Below, in pieces: positions 8,919 to 18,743 of a DNA stretch of 64,000 nucleotides. A program made the position numbers and the translations under genes. Numbering within the stretch: the stretch's first letter is position 1; every line of letters begins with the position of its first letter. Under the pieces are notes generated by a model. The model searched no databases and was not told the DNA's origin. It was given only the letters and a program-made list of their open reading frames with translations. The stretch comes from [Scytonema hofmanni] UTEX 2349 (GTDB taxonomy: Bacteria; Cyanobacteriota; Cyanobacteriia; Cyanobacteriales; Nostocaceae), in assembly GCF_000582685.1 (NCBI RefSeq), contig NZ_KK073765.1, positions 88,559 through 152,558 of the forward strand, in the 5' to 3' direction.

Positions 8919-9341
8919 CTAGAAATTTACAAGTATTGGATACTTACAAGAAGTTACTGAACTTTCGAGCAGATTATTTGCCAATCGTGATTCAGCAATA
9001 CAAGAAAACATCCAGAGTCTTCCTACATATTTTTCTTCTAACCATTGCGGCTGCGAATGTCGCTCAAATATTCGACCATCCTTTAATTGAATAGTGTCAT
9101 GAATCTCCAAATGCTGCTGCATGTATATCTGCTGAACCTCTTTAAAAAAGCTTTTGGGATATTCAAATTGTTTAGAAACGAACTTCAACACTTCCTCATC
9201 GTGTCGTGACATATAATGGTGTTGGGAAATACTCCACAAATCTAAAAAATTTCGATTTAGGCTTACCATCGTCCTATTACTATCGACTACGAGAATACCA
9301 GCTGCATTAGGTTGGATTTTACCTTTATTTAAGCAATTCAT
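8919..9341 (-). CDS. Single PAS-domain protein
   Basis: The 140-aa product is a stand-alone PAS fold: AAGILVVDSNRTMVSLNRNFLDLW is the typical first strand-helix of the domain and the C-terminal FERHSQPQWLEEKYVGRLWMFSCI matches its last beta strands. No kinase, HTH or cyclase part is attached in frame, so it is either a sensor adaptor or the N-terminal remnant of a longer signalling protein. The divergent neighbour is the heme-oxygenase-like gene at 9752. Ligand unknown. Confidence 0.7.
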   Translation of the reverse strand: MNCLNKGKIQPNAAGILVVDSNRTMVSLNRNFLDLWSISQHHYMSRHDEEVLKFVSKQFEYPKSFFKEVQQIYMQQHLEIHDTIQLKDGRIFERHSQPQWLEEKYVGRLWMFSCIAESRLANNLLESSVTSCKYPILVNF

Positions 9342-9650
9342 AAAATACGTATAAAAAATTACTAAATATTAGACAATCTCCGCTCAGAAATGGTCGCAAA
9401 TTCTTGCTTAATTCAGTTGTATCGCATGGCAAGGCTGCAAACGATACCTTACCATACTTGTGTCCAAAGTATTCTAACCAATTATATTGGCTGGATAACT
9501 AATTTTAACTCACATTGACTTCCATTAAGTAGAATTGCTTATCGATTAAATAAAATACATCCTGAGATTGCTGTCAATACCGACAATATTTAGGTAACAA
9601 CACTTAGCAGTTTTCAATAGAACTCTGTTCGTTAAGATTCTTTATACTAC

Positions 9651-9678
9651 TTGACTAGTTTTGTTATACCAATATACT
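9651..9678 (+). promoter_or_regulatory. Sigma70-type promoter before the diiron-like gene
   Basis: TTGACT (9651-9656) and TATACT (9673-9678) are separated by 16 bp and lie 73 bp before the ATG at 9752. The 386-bp spacer between the divergent PAS gene and this gene holds no other clear element. Confidence 0.45.
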
Positions 9679-9751
9679 ATAAATAGCTGGTGTTTACAAA
9701 TTTCACCAAACTAGAATACAAAATTGAGTGTACATAAGGGGAATTTTACCA

Positions 9752-10471
9752 ATGCAGTGGTTGTTAAGTTTAGCAGAAGAATATCGAAATCATCTTCAAG
9801 ATGGACATTTTTATAAAGAACTGGCTTTATCTTCAAAGCCGGAGGACATTAGAGGCTGGATTCGCCAGTTATATTACCAATCCCGCGACTTTACTTCAGC
9901 GTTATCTCTGCGCTACGCCATGTGTCGTGACGAAAATTTCCAAGGTTGTTTTGCTCTACATGCGATGGAGGAAGTAGATCACTGCGAACAGCTAATTGGT
10001 TGGATGCACAAACACGGCTTTCTAGAGTCGGACGAGAGTCCAACCAGCGTACCAGCTACGTTAGAAACAATTGCTGTTTCAGCTTATTGTTTTCGCTCTG
10101 TTCTACGTGAGTCGAGCGCACATCAAGTAATCGCACTAAATTTAATTTCGGAAGGAGTATCTTATGACTTCTTCTCCAAAGTGAACCTAAAACTTGAAGC
10201 GCTGGGTCTGAAAGTGGGACGCTATTGGCAAGTTCATAAAGAAATTGACCGCCAACACCTGGCAATGGGGCTGGATTTGATTCCTCAATGCGCTCCCGAC
10301 TCGCCTCTGGGTAAGACCTACGCTAGAATTGCTTGGGAAATGGCGACTTTGTACGGTCGGATGCTTGACTCTTGGACTGGTATTTCAAAACACCAGAATG
10401 TTGAACCCTCTATTTTGCCTGATAAGTCTATTCAAGGGAGTTCAATAAGTCGTGAACTAGCTGTGCGTTAG
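9752..10471 (+). CDS. Heme-oxygenase-like diiron-type (iron-containing redox) protein
   Basis: A 239-aa helical protein related to the heme-oxygenase-like/TENA fold. The helices carry EEVDHCE (first metal-ligand pair) and, near residue 165-170, KEIDRQH, which together resemble the E...H, D..H ligand sets of heme-oxygenase-like diiron oxidases. The reaction is unknown; relatives oxidise or cleave small molecules and fatty acids. I start it at ATG 9752 because AAGGGG lies 8 nt upstream; a GTG further up has no such site. It stands alone between the PAS gene and an IS fragment. Confidence 0.6.
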   Translation: MQWLLSLAEEYRNHLQDGHFYKELALSSKPEDIRGWIRQLYYQSRDFTSALSLRYAMCRDENFQGCFALHAMEEVDHCEQLIGWMHKHGFLESDESPTSVPATLETIAVSAYCFRSVLRESSAHQVIALNLISEGVSYDFFSKVNLKLEALGLKVGRYWQVHKEIDRQHLAMGLDLIPQCAPDSPLGKTYARIAWEMATLYGRMLDSWTGISKHQNVEPSILPDKSIQGSSISRELAVR

Positions 10472-10603
10472 TAAAAATAACAAACATGGACACCAAACAG
10501 TTAGACCAAACAAATTAAAGACGATGCCTGACGACAAAATAAGTGCGCGTCTACGCATCTTACAGCCAGCTGTTTTACCTAATCTAATAAAAAGTTGATG
10601 AAC

Positions 10604-11125
10604 CTAAACTGCTACTGCATTTCTTTGTTTCAGGAATCGTCCTACACTTCTAGGGGAAATATTTGGTACAATGCCCAGCCTGACAGCCTCATCAGCTATT
10701 TGCTTACTTTCCCTATATCCCGGCAGTTCTATAATTTCCTTATGCCCAAAAACTTCTTTAGCTTTTGCTAAAGCCAGAATTTGGCTTACCTGTTCTTCGC
10801 TAAAAAGATTAGGCATTCCTGAACGAGATTTGTCACTCAAAAACTCAACCACTATTTCCTGTAGCTCCAAATCCTCTAACCCCTGTTTTTCTGCATCTAA
10901 TAATTCAGGAGCAGCATTTATCCATCTCTCTTTCCACACTCTAACCTGATTCCTATCCATCCCTACCTGTTCGCCAATTTTTGAATTGACGGTCATGGAA
11001 GTTGCAGCCAGTATCACCTGTGCCCGCTTTGCCAATTTTACAGAACTGCTAGGCAAGGTTGCAATTTGTTGGAGTACCGCTTTTTGTTTATCAGTTAAAG
11101 ATATGGTTTTTGCTTTAGAAGACAT
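10604..11125 (-). CDS. IS630-type helix-turn-helix protein, probably a transposase fragment
   Basis: The 173-aa product matches the N-terminal DNA-binding half of IS630-family transposases: SSSVKLAKRAQVILAA, then the HTH region NSKIGEQVGMDRNQVRVWKERW and a second homeodomain-like part ending SPRSVGRFLKQRN. The DDE catalytic half that should follow is absent; the frame stops at 10604 and only 132 bp separate it from the neighbouring gene. It is either a decayed insertion sequence or a domesticated DNA-binding protein. No terminal repeats were found. Confidence 0.65.
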   Translation of the reverse strand: MSSKAKTISLTDKQKAVLQQIATLPSSSVKLAKRAQVILAATSMTVNSKIGEQVGMDRNQVRVWKERWINAAPELLDAEKQGLEDLELQEIVVEFLSDKSRSGMPNLFSEEQVSQILALAKAKEVFGHKEIIELPGYRESKQIADEAVRLGIVPNISPRSVGRFLKQRNAVAV

Positions 11126-11270
11126 GAAAAACTCCTTAACACCCGGCTTCTACAGGATTTCTTGCGTTTTTAACTTAGTTGTAACTAAATTATTAAATCG
11201 CTGGAAATTCCTGCCGAAAATTAAGATAAATGGTATACTTGATATTGTTATTATTCTAGCATAAAAGCAA

Positions 11271-11301
11271 CAAAGACTCGTGTTCTAAGCACGAGTCTTT
11301 G
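11271..11301. terminator. 12-bp perfect hairpin
   Basis: CAAAGACTCGTG (11271-11282) pairs exactly with CACGAGTCTTTG (11290-11301) around a 7-nt loop. It lies upstream of the IS630-type gene and may be a terminator for leftward or rightward transcription, or a remnant of the element. The stretch from 11302 to 12136 holds no gene that I can support; it contains the repeat at 11942-12021. Confidence 0.5.
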
Positions 11302-11941
11302 TAAAGGACAATCACCCGTTACCAGCGGGATAACTGCTCAGTCGTTTTGAGTCACTGATTAGTTTCACACCTAGACAGTGACTTGTTTAGCGAAATAAAG
11401 CTCATCAGTCTTGTTGATTGATGAAGCCCTTTTCGCTGTTCTGATTTAACTAACTTAACTTCCCCCATAATACTATGTTCTTAGCTCAACGTGCAAATCG
11501 ACTCTCCAAGAAACAGCAAATGTCGATTTTTCGGAAAAACTTTACAAAATTTGACAATGCTAAAGAGCCTCTTTTTAGAAGCAAGGTAACGCAGCATTAT
11601 GTGATTTTTTATTTAAAGTGTATAATTCAATACATTTTAAAATATTTGCATCATATTTATCTTTATTATTTATTTTGGCAACGAGAACCAAGTATAAGTC
11701 GCAGCAAAGCTACACCACCAATATTTAGAGTCTTGGTGTTCAGTTAGCACCTCCACAAAATGTATGCGCTTATCATAGCTTCCCCAAACAAGAACTTAGT
11801 CAGTATTTTCCAAACAATTAGTATTTTGTTTTACAGAATAATGTTGTATTATTTTGCTCACTTTCAAAGTAAGCAAACTTACGCAAACTTTGAAATACTT
11901 TCTGAGTAAACGTTTTGAGCGATGGTCAAAGACCCGCCTTC

Positions 11942-12021
11942 TGGAGCGAGACGCTTGCGCGGTTTTCATGCGCGTTCGCGTTGGCGGAGCCTCTCGAAGA
12001 GAAGCGTCTCGAAGAGAAGCG
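11942..12021. repeat. Nostocales-type GC-rich dispersed repeat with a 15-bp tandem
   Basis: A GC-rich patch in AT-rich DNA contains TCTCGAAGAGAAGCG twice in tandem (11992-12006 and 12007-12021), preceded by a GCGTTCGCGTTGGCGGAGCC word. These words are typical of the short dispersed repeats of Nostoc and Anabaena genomes. A related patch lies at 35139-35175. Confidence 0.6.
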
Positions 12022-12136
12022 CTGTACGACGATCGCCTACATTTTATTTCATTGCTCTTAAAACCCTTCTAAGCCAGTAAGAGTCCATTCTTCGTTGTGT
12101 TTGACGTATGCCGTTGAAATATGTCTGGGTACAAAT

Positions 12137-13318
12137 ATGCGCCATTTCGATGATAGTCGGGTTGTTCATCTGACCCCAGGTGAATTGGTCATTCACCCAA
12201 AGTTAATAGAAATTTACGGTGAAAACGAGGATCGTCCTGCTTTGGAAAAAAGTATTTCTGAAAAAGGAATTCTTGAATCTTTGAAGGTATCTGCGCGCAC
12301 TGGTGTAAATCTTGTTTTGGCGGGTAAGTGTCGGTTGCAGATAGCCCGCAAGCTTGAAATTACAAGAGTGAAGGTGGAATTTGTTGAGTCTACTTCAAAA
12401 GAAGAAGATTTGAGGCTGGTACTAGATTTTAATCTACATCGGGAAGTAAAAACTCATTACCAGAAATTTCACGAAGGACAGTATTGGGAGTCTGTACTTA
12501 AGCCGAAAGCGAAAGAGCGCCAGCGCTTGGGTGCTAAGTATGCTCGTCAACCCTTGCTTTTGTCAAATTTGACAAAAGCAGATGATGAGAGATTTTCTCA
12601 ACAACAGTCCAGAATAGATGTTCGTAAAACTGTTTCTAGTAAGTTGGATTTGAGTGGTGGAAGCTATTCAAAAGGCAAAAAAGTATTTGAGTTTATTTCT
12701 CAATTGCAAGAATTTGGAAAACTTAAAGCGGCGGCGGCGTTGGAAAAAGAGTTTAACCGGAGTATTGATGCAGCTTACAAGTTTGTTTGTAACCAAGATA
12801 TCTACAACCAAGTGATAGACCGTATTGAAGCAGGTGAAATCGGTAGTGTGGGTGATGGAATTGCGTGGGTGCTCTGTGGCGATCGCAATCCGTTTCGTAG
12901 TTTTAAGCTTGATCAGGTTTATTTATTTAGCGAGCGGGTGCGGCCTGAGTTGGAAATTGTGGGACGTGTTATTGGCATAAAGAATGAATTTGTCGTGTTT
13001 GGATTTAGAAATTTGGCGAACATGACCCTCGAAGTTGTCAATTTGCGTCCTCGGCAGATTGATGCCCAATTGCAAAACGAGCCATCCGCTCAACAGAGGA
13101 AGAGGATATTTTGCTTGATTGATAAGTTTGCTGGTGTTTTTCCGATTCAGGTTTCTTTAGCAGAAATGTTGAAACTTCCAAATTTGACCGACTCTGAGGA
13201 GTGCGTGTTGCGAATGTATGAATCCGATTTATATGAAAAGAATTTGGAGGATTATAGCGCAGAAATGAAAGCTTTGGAAAATCTTGCGTTCCACAAAGAT
13301 AAGATTTTCGCCGCTTGA
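12137..13318 (+). CDS. ParB/Srx-domain protein
   Basis: This 393-aa protein has a ParB N-terminal-like domain at about residues 10-110: HPKLIEIYGENEDRPALEKSI, the LVLAGKCRLQIARKL core (equivalent to the GxxR box) and a helical LHREVKTHYQKFHEGQYWE segment. The rest has charged helices and a C-terminal part of unknown fold. It is likely a DNA-binding plasmid maintenance or replication-control factor, given the replication gene at 13879. A cognate ParA is not adjacent; the ParA-like genes at 18744 and 19604 are candidates. I chose ATG 12137 over a TTG 42 nt upstream. It has no GERR box of canonical ParB. Confidence 0.65.
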   Translation: MRHFDDSRVVHLTPGELVIHPKLIEIYGENEDRPALEKSISEKGILESLKVSARTGVNLVLAGKCRLQIARKLEITRVKVEFVESTSKEEDLRLVLDFNLHREVKTHYQKFHEGQYWESVLKPKAKERQRLGAKYARQPLLLSNLTKADDERFSQQQSRIDVRKTVSSKLDLSGGSYSKGKKVFEFISQLQEFGKLKAAAALEKEFNRSIDAAYKFVCNQDIYNQVIDRIEAGEIGSVGDGIAWVLCGDRNPFRSFKLDQVYLFSERVRPELEIVGRVIGIKNEFVVFGFRNLANMTLEVVNLRPRQIDAQLQNEPSAQQRKRIFCLIDKFAGVFPIQVSLAEMLKLPNLTDSEECVLRMYESDLYEKNLEDYSAEMKALENLAFHKDKIFAA

Positions 13319-13666
13319 CACTCCCTGACCGTCGCGGACAGGGATTCTTGATTCAACGAGTCCACTTAGGTTAGACCCCTTGCGGTATCTAATCCAGAGG
13401 TGGTTCTCTCCTCAAGCGTTAACTTTCCGAGTGCCCCTCGGTAGTTGGATGATTCCAAAATTTGTTTGATTGAAATTCTGATCGCCTAGTCCCCATGAAG
13501 ATTTTACCTATTCCTGGGCAGGAACTAGAACTATGGAATAGAACCCCATATCTTCAATTGTCAAGGTACAGATTGCCGTTAGGCACTTAGGTTTTTATAC
13601 AGGTTGATTACCGTTCCTGTTAAACCTAATTTTACCAGAACATGACTCAGGCGTAAACGCATGAGT
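13317..13666 (-). mobile_element. IS200/IS605 (IS1341-type) remnant keeping the omega-RNA-like part, tnpB absent
   Basis: Read on the minus strand, the segment ends with a GAATCCCTGTCCGCGACGG word, a hairpin (TCCCTG 13322-13327 with CAGGGA 13339-13344) and GTGTCAA. From memory, this closely resembles the non-coding 3' region of cyanobacterial tnpB elements, which gives rise to the omega RNA. At the other border, 13645-13666 forms a hairpin-prone imperfect palindrome (ACTCA...TGAGT). No tnpA or tnpB reading frame exists inside. The ~350-bp unit would be a non-autonomous or decayed element; whether RNA is made is unknown. Confidence 0.55.
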
Positions 13667-13677
13667 GACGGCTTTCA

Positions 13678-13723
13678 TGAGGCAGTGCGTTGGACGGGTT
13701 CCCCGGCAGACGCGCACCTGCCG
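13678..13723. repeat. Dispersed repeat of the TGAGGCAGTGCGTT family
   Basis: Begins TGAGGCAGTGCGTTGG and ends in CACCTGCC. A close relative sits inside the giant gene at 26311-26354 and a reverse-oriented partial one near 40655-40670. The stretch 13667-13878 otherwise holds no gene that I can support. Confidence 0.55.
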
Positions 13724-13878
13724 TCCCCTTGCCTGAAGTACAGATGTATCCTCCTGAGTCGGACACATCCTCAAGGGTTTTCAGCCAGCCGTCCGCATAA
13801 GTTACGAGTAATGGGTGCTGAAAGAGATGAAAATTTTAAACGTGTTTTTGACTTTGCTTTTTAATTTGGTGGTGGAGC

Positions 13879-16800
13879 ATGGGTAACTTTATCTCCACCA
13901 GTCGCAATAATCCCTGTACTGTTTGTGGTGATACTCGTGGTAAATGCCGCCACGTTCACGACAGTCCTGACATGACTTTGTGCATGACGGTTACTGACGC
14001 TCACTCCACTCCCCCTGGTTTTAAATTTCTCAAAATGTCCAAAGATGGTCTTTGGGGCATTCTAATTAGAGATGAAGGAACAAGTAATGATGGCAAACAA
14101 GAGTGGATACGCCAACTACGGTTGAAAAAGCAACAAAGGTTAAAGGAAGAAAAATATAGACTTGCTCAACTTAATAGCGAAACTGAGCGCGATCGCAATA
14201 TTCACCGTCTTCTTGACTCTATTAGTTTGTCTTCTGACCATCGAGAAGACCTACGCAATCGGGGTTTGTCCGATAAGCTTATAGATGCAGGTTTCTTTAG
14301 AAGCATTGAGAGATGGCAGCAGCTAAGTTGTGAAGTTTCCCACCGAGTAGCAGGTGTTTCTCTTAGCGGTAGAAGTCTCACCAACTGGACATCTGGCTAT
14401 ATCTGTCCGTTGTGGAATCCCAAGGGAGAAATAATTACTTGGCAATTGAGGACGGATGGGCAAGAAAAGAATTTACAAGAGCAAAGTGATAAGGAGATAC
14501 CTAAGTATCTCTGGGCAACTAGTTCTTCTAAACGCCGTCCGGGTGGTCCCACAGCACATTTATCTAATGGAGAGTTGCCACTGACTTTTTGCACTCCTGT
14601 TGTGGATAACTTTGAATTTAATGGAAATTTAGTTAATGAGATTTCCCCTGTTCTTCCTGCCCCCCCTGCAACAACCCACGACAAATGTGGACAGCCTTGT
14701 TTTGTAGATCCTCGATCCCCCACGACATTTTTGATTGAAGGCTGTCCACATTTGTCTAGGGAAGGACTCGCCCTCCTACGAGACTACATTGGTATAGCTG
14801 AAGGTATTCTCAAACCTTGGATTATTTCTCAGTTGCGTAAGCAAATTGTAATTGGTGCAGCAGGGGGTCAGTTTGCTTCTTCCCCAGAGACATTCAAGCG
14901 CTACTTAGAAGCTGCTTCTACTCAGTTGGGCAGTTGTAAAAATGTCCTTCTGTGGGCAGATGCGGGTGCGATCGCAAATAAAAATGTGATGCGTCAGTAC
15001 CGCCGCACTTATGAGTTGGCTACTCGTTGGGGTTATACTTTACGGGTGGCGTGGTGGGGACAACTTGATAAATCCTGTGCTGACCCAGATGAATATACAG
15101 GTGAATACGAGATACTCACCTGGGCGCAGTTTGAATCTTTATCGCGCAATCCCAGCAGGTTCTGGGATGATGTCAAATACCAATTAAGAAAAGTTAAAAA
15201 ATTATTCCGACGGGGGAGTGGGTTTAATCGTAGAGTACAACGGTTGCGCGAACGTTCTACGCCCACCGCTACAATTATCTTCACTCCGGATCAACTTCCG
15301 ACCCCTGCTGAATATATTAAACTTGGCTGTCCTCGTATCATATATATGGGTGACGAACGGGTGACTATCTGGAAGGAAGCTGTCGCCAAAGGGTGGTGTC
15401 ATATATTCGACAAATCCGTCCCTGGTGTGGGTAAGTCTCACACTGCCGGGAGCATGAGAGCGCATGAGTTTAATGTTCGACAATTATTTTACAACGCCGC
15501 CGACCATCGCAACCCCACCACACTGACAGTGGAAAAGCACTTTGTCGATTTACCCCCACGCCATAATGGGTTAGTAATAGACAAAAACCGAACCACCCCG
15601 ATGGGTCGAGCTTTCACCGTCCACCCAACTGGAAACGAGCCTGAAGGTACGAATAAAGTCGTGGGTAACTGCCACCGCACCCCCACCTTCCGCGCTTTAA
15701 GTAATAAAAATATTAACAATATTGAAGGAACAGAAAACCCAATTTGTGCAGGCTGCCACCTGCGATTTGCTTGTCAGACTTCAACAGGTCCGGGGTTCGG
15801 CTACCGCAATAAGCGGATGGAGGTATTAAAACACAGCGAAATCCGGGCACATCCCCAGAGTTTACCGTTGGTGGATGATTATGAATACGGCGATGTGGGG
15901 ATGTACTGGGACGAGGCATCTGGGTTATTTACTACGAAAAAGAAAATCGAAGTAACTATAAGCGATTTTAATCAAACCGTAGGAGAGTTGGCAATTCGCA
16001 ACCCAGAATTATTTGTCAAGTTGCACCCAATATTTGAGAAGTTGCGGTGGCTGTGGGAAAAACTAAAAGTGGTAAAGGGTGAAGGGCAAGGGGAGGAATC
16101 CGTAAATATTGCATTTTCTTATGGAGTTCCCGAATCAGATCGCTATGGTTATAACGACACGGCGATACGTCAATTGCTTTTGGAAGTACCCGAAGACATT
16201 GCCGATACAATCGAGGAGTTGGATCGTTGCCTCAAACCCGATTTATCTTTCTTGGCTGATGGTACTGACGGAATTGATACCACATCCATGAATAAGAAAG
16301 AGCGTGACAAATTACGTACAGCAAACCAATTACTACGTCAAGAAAGCTATAGAGAAGCCAAACGTACCCTTGAATCTATCTCCCTCAACTGGTTGATACC
16401 CATGCTTGAGGTATGGGCGTTCTTCCAACGGGGTGCATTACATTTCGATAAAGGAATATTATCGATATACGTAGCCGACAATCGCCATCAGGAAGTAGCC
16501 CGTGCTGCTAAATTTAATATTTATTTAGATGGCACGATGGATGTTCGCTACCTTGCTCTCAAGCTAGGTGTGGGGGTTGAGAATATCCTCCAAATTGAGC
16601 AAGTTGTCCCTAGTTATGAGAACTTGACTGTCATTCAGGTTACAGGGATGGGGGTACTTGGGCGCGATCGCCGAGAAAGTATGATAGCACGGGTGATGGC
16701 ATGTCGCGAGGGTATTATTAATAAATACCAGGGGTTGAGTGTCGCGATTATTGAAAGAAAAGCCTTTGCCTTGGATGGGGATGGCTACCATTTTAGAGAT

Positions 16801-17709
16801 AGTCGGGGGGTAAACCGCTTCAAAGATGCCAACGTATTGGTATCGATGGGTATACCGTACCCGAATATTGGGGAACTGGCTGCCGAGTATCAGATATTGA
16901 TGGGGGTTAGCCCCGACTTGGAGGGAAAAGACAAAGAGGAGCGAAGAAAGCTCATGGCAGCAGGGTTTGGCAAGCAAGGTACTAACGACTATGCTCTTGT
17001 GCAACAGCGGAGCGACCTTGATTACCAGGAATTTATCGATTCTTTTGTCCGTGCCGAGATATTACAAGAAGCCGGTCGCTTGCGATCGCACTTGCGCCCG
17101 GAGGAGGAATTGATTTATTATTTCGTCGGGGATTTTGATTTGGAGTTTTTCCAAGTGGAACTTCCAGGATGTAAGTTTGAAACCAAGCAGGCAATTGAAA
17201 TCGATTTCAGGGCTGCCGATTATGGGGAGCAAACTAAAATAGCGATTGTTAAAGCTTGCGCTGATTTAATCGCGTGTCAGATAAAACCTACTCAAGAAAA
17301 AATTGAGGAGGAATTAAAAGAAAAGTATCCCGACCATGCGGTTAGTCAGGAGCGGATAAGTCAGATTGCCAATAAAAGTTTGGGGGGTTGGAAGGGATTG
17401 CCTCAGACGATAGCAGCAATAATTAAATCGTTAGGGGAAAAAGGAGAATTACCACCACTCCAAGAGCATGAGCCTTTTTATGCCAAAGTTTATCTGCCCT
17501 TATTGAGTCAGGAATCCCCAATCAAGGCAGTTGTGGGTTTGGTGGAGTTTGCTTTATTAATGGGAACTCGCTTTGGGGCTATTCTCCAACACGTATTAAT
17601 TGATGTGCGGTCGCAATTGTTGAGATATGCTTTTTGTGTGATGAAGATAATTGGGTTTGGTATGGAATGGTTAATTGAGGAGTTATCTCCCTTGCTGGAT
17701 ACCTGTTAA
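13879..17709 (+). CDS. Plasmid replication protein, CyRepA1-like (primase-helicase type)
   Basis: This 1276-aa protein resembles the CyRepA1 family of cyanobacterial plasmid initiators. A Cys cluster at the N-terminus (C13, C16, C23, C35) suggests a primase-like zinc ribbon. A DUF3854/Toprim-like region follows at about 330-430 with LLWADAG (W359, A360, D361). A P-loop, PGVGKSH, lies at 515-521 and begins a helicase-like half that includes a second Cys group (CAGCHLRFAC) and a C-terminal QEAGRLRSHLRPEEEL helicase-like box. It probably unwinds and primes the plasmid origin. ATG 13879 follows GGTGGAG. A 19-bp inverted repeat lies inside the gene at 14680-14756. Confidence 0.7.
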   Translation: MGNFISTSRNNPCTVCGDTRGKCRHVHDSPDMTLCMTVTDAHSTPPGFKFLKMSKDGLWGILIRDEGTSNDGKQEWIRQLRLKKQQRLKEEKYRLAQLNSETERDRNIHRLLDSISLSSDHREDLRNRGLSDKLIDAGFFRSIERWQQLSCEVSHRVAGVSLSGRSLTNWTSGYICPLWNPKGEIITWQLRTDGQEKNLQEQSDKEIPKYLWATSSSKRRPGGPTAHLSNGELPLTFCTPVVDNFEFNGNLVNEISPVLPAPPATTHDKCGQPCFVDPRSPTTFLIEGCPHLSREGLALLRDYIGIAEGILKPWIISQLRKQIVIGAAGGQFASSPETFKRYLEAASTQLGSCKNVLLWADAGAIANKNVMRQYRRTYELATRWGYTLRVAWWGQLDKSCADPDEYTGEYEILTWAQFESLSRNPSRFWDDVKYQLRKVKKLFRRGSGFNRRVQRLRERSTPTATIIFTPDQLPTPAEYIKLGCPRIIYMGDERVTIWKEAVAKGWCHIFDKSVPGVGKSHTAGSMRAHEFNVRQLFYNAADHRNPTTLTVEKHFVDLPPRHNGLVIDKNRTTPMGRAFTVHPTGNEPEGTNKVVGNCHRTPTFRALSNKNINNIEGTENPICAGCHLRFACQTSTGPGFGYRNKRMEVLKHSEIRAHPQSLPLVDDYEYGDVGMYWDEASGLFTTKKKIEVTISDFNQTVGELAIRNPELFVKLHPIFEKLRWLWEKLKVVKGEGQGEESVNIAFSYGVPESDRYGYNDTAIRQLLLEVPEDIADTIEELDRCLKPDLSFLADGTDGIDTTSMNKKERDKLRTANQLLRQESYREAKRTLESISLNWLIPMLEVWAFFQRGALHFDKGILSIYVADNRHQEVARAAKFNIYLDGTMDVRYLALKLGVGVENILQIEQVVPSYENLTVIQVTGMGVLGRDRRESMIARVMACREGIINKYQGLSVAIIERKAFALDGDGYHFRDSRGVNRFKDANVLVSMGIPYPNIGELAAEYQILMGVSPDLEGKDKEERRKLMAAGFGKQGTNDYALVQQRSDLDYQEFIDSFVRAEILQEAGRLRSHLRPEEELIYYFVGDFDLEFFQVELPGCKFETKQAIEIDFRAADYGEQTKIAIVKACADLIACQIKPTQEKIEEELKEKYPDHAVSQERISQIANKSLGGWKGLPQTIAAIIKSLGEKGELPPLQEHEPFYAKVYLPLLSQESPIKAVVGLVEFALLMGTRFGAILQHVLIDVRSQLLRYAFCVMKIIGFGMEWLIEELSPLLDTC
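14680..14756. repeat. 19-bp perfect inverted repeat inside the replication gene
   Basis: GACAAATGTGGACAGCCTT (14680-14698) is repeated as its exact reverse complement at 14738-14756, with 39 bp between. The whole is translated in frame, giving a Cys-rich insert (DKCGQPC ... EGCPHLS) just before the Toprim-like region. It could extrude as a cruciform or be an inserted mobile palindrome. Confidence 0.7.
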
Positions 17710-18743
17710 AGTTGTTGAATTAATAGGTATGCTTAACCAGTTGATTATATACTTACTGGAAACTGTTGGTATGGCAGTATTTGAAAACAAAAGGATTAAT
17801 ATTAATAAAGTAATACGCCATTTATTTTTACTAAAAATATATAGTACCGTTGAGTGCAAAAAATCTCGAATGCACTTTACTGATATGACTGATGCCGAAA
17901 TTGTTCCTATTTGATATGAGGTGAGGCTTAGGCAGTTACAATAAAATATCCAGCCATGTATAGCCATTGGTTGGTTGGGTATCGCGGAAGACGCGGTTAT
18001 GCCTGTTGATAATTTTTTGGATCTCCCTTACGTCGATGGGATGCATCAATTGTTGAATGGTATTTAAATTACAACCCAAACTTGTCTCAAAAATAGAAAT
18101 ATACTTTTTTGATTTTTACTTTGTAGACAATTTTATTTAGCAAATATCAAATTTGTATTTTTAATTGGTTTATTAAATATTTAAAGGTATTTGACAGCCA
18201 AAAACTATTAATTTTGTATATAAGTTTTAAATACAAAGTTAATAGTTTTTTACATCTAAAAACTTTGATTGAATTTACATTTAATAGTTAAGTGGCAAAA
18301 CAAATAGAATACTAGTTTGTTTCTATACTGAAATGGAATCGCGATACTAAGGTTAATTTCTGACAAATTATCTTGGATTATGGCTCATGACCAATATTTA
18401 TATTCTGATTTTATCTAAATTGCGCTCAAGCAATATTAAGTAATAGATATCTTATGTTGACCTTTATTTAACATTTATAAGCAATTTGCATAATTTACTG
18501 CCGACATAAAAATTAGATTTATGCATTATTTTACAGACGAATAAAAAATAATTTCTCTTAATTCTAGTCTTGGAAAGAAGTATTTTTTTGCAGATTGTGT
18601 ATGGATATGACTACTGTAAAATTCTAATATCCTGCCTTAGTGCTAAGATTTGCTGACTTTAATTAATTGCCAAGTTTCATAAAGAATTTATGTTTTAAAT
18701 TTTCTTAAATATGGCTCGTACTAATACTAAAAAGGATAATTTT
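17710..18743. other. 1-kb AT-rich spacer downstream of the replication gene
   Basis: No gene here can be supported. A short frame around 17957-18067 (ending NFLDLPYVDGMHQLLNGI) reads like a protein fragment but is stop-bounded. The main structure is the large inverted repeat at 18200-18250. No clear iterons were seen; an origin could still lie here. Confidence 0.4.
18200..18250. terminator. 20-bp inverted repeat with one mismatch
   Basis: AAAAACTATTAATTTTGTAT (18200-18219) pairs with 18231-18250 with a single mismatch around an 11-nt loop. It is AT-only in strength and could be a bidirectional terminator or an origin-associated structure. Confidence 0.45.

Noticed and set aside
11475..11747. 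A 90-codon frame in the spacer before the ParB-like gene
   Set aside because: Composition follows the AT-rich spacer, with a Tyr/Ile/Leu-rich low-quality product and no ribosome-binding site.
17675..17914. A 79-codon frame overlapping the end of the replication gene
   Set aside because: Its first part is a shadow of the replication gene; the remaining ~60 residues from ATG 17729 show only one hydrophobic stretch and no homology that I recognise.
17957..18067. Fragment ending NFLDLPYVDGMHQLLNGI
   Set aside because: It looks protein-like but is bounded by stops, has no start signal and matches no neighbour; probably a chance frame or an old remnant.
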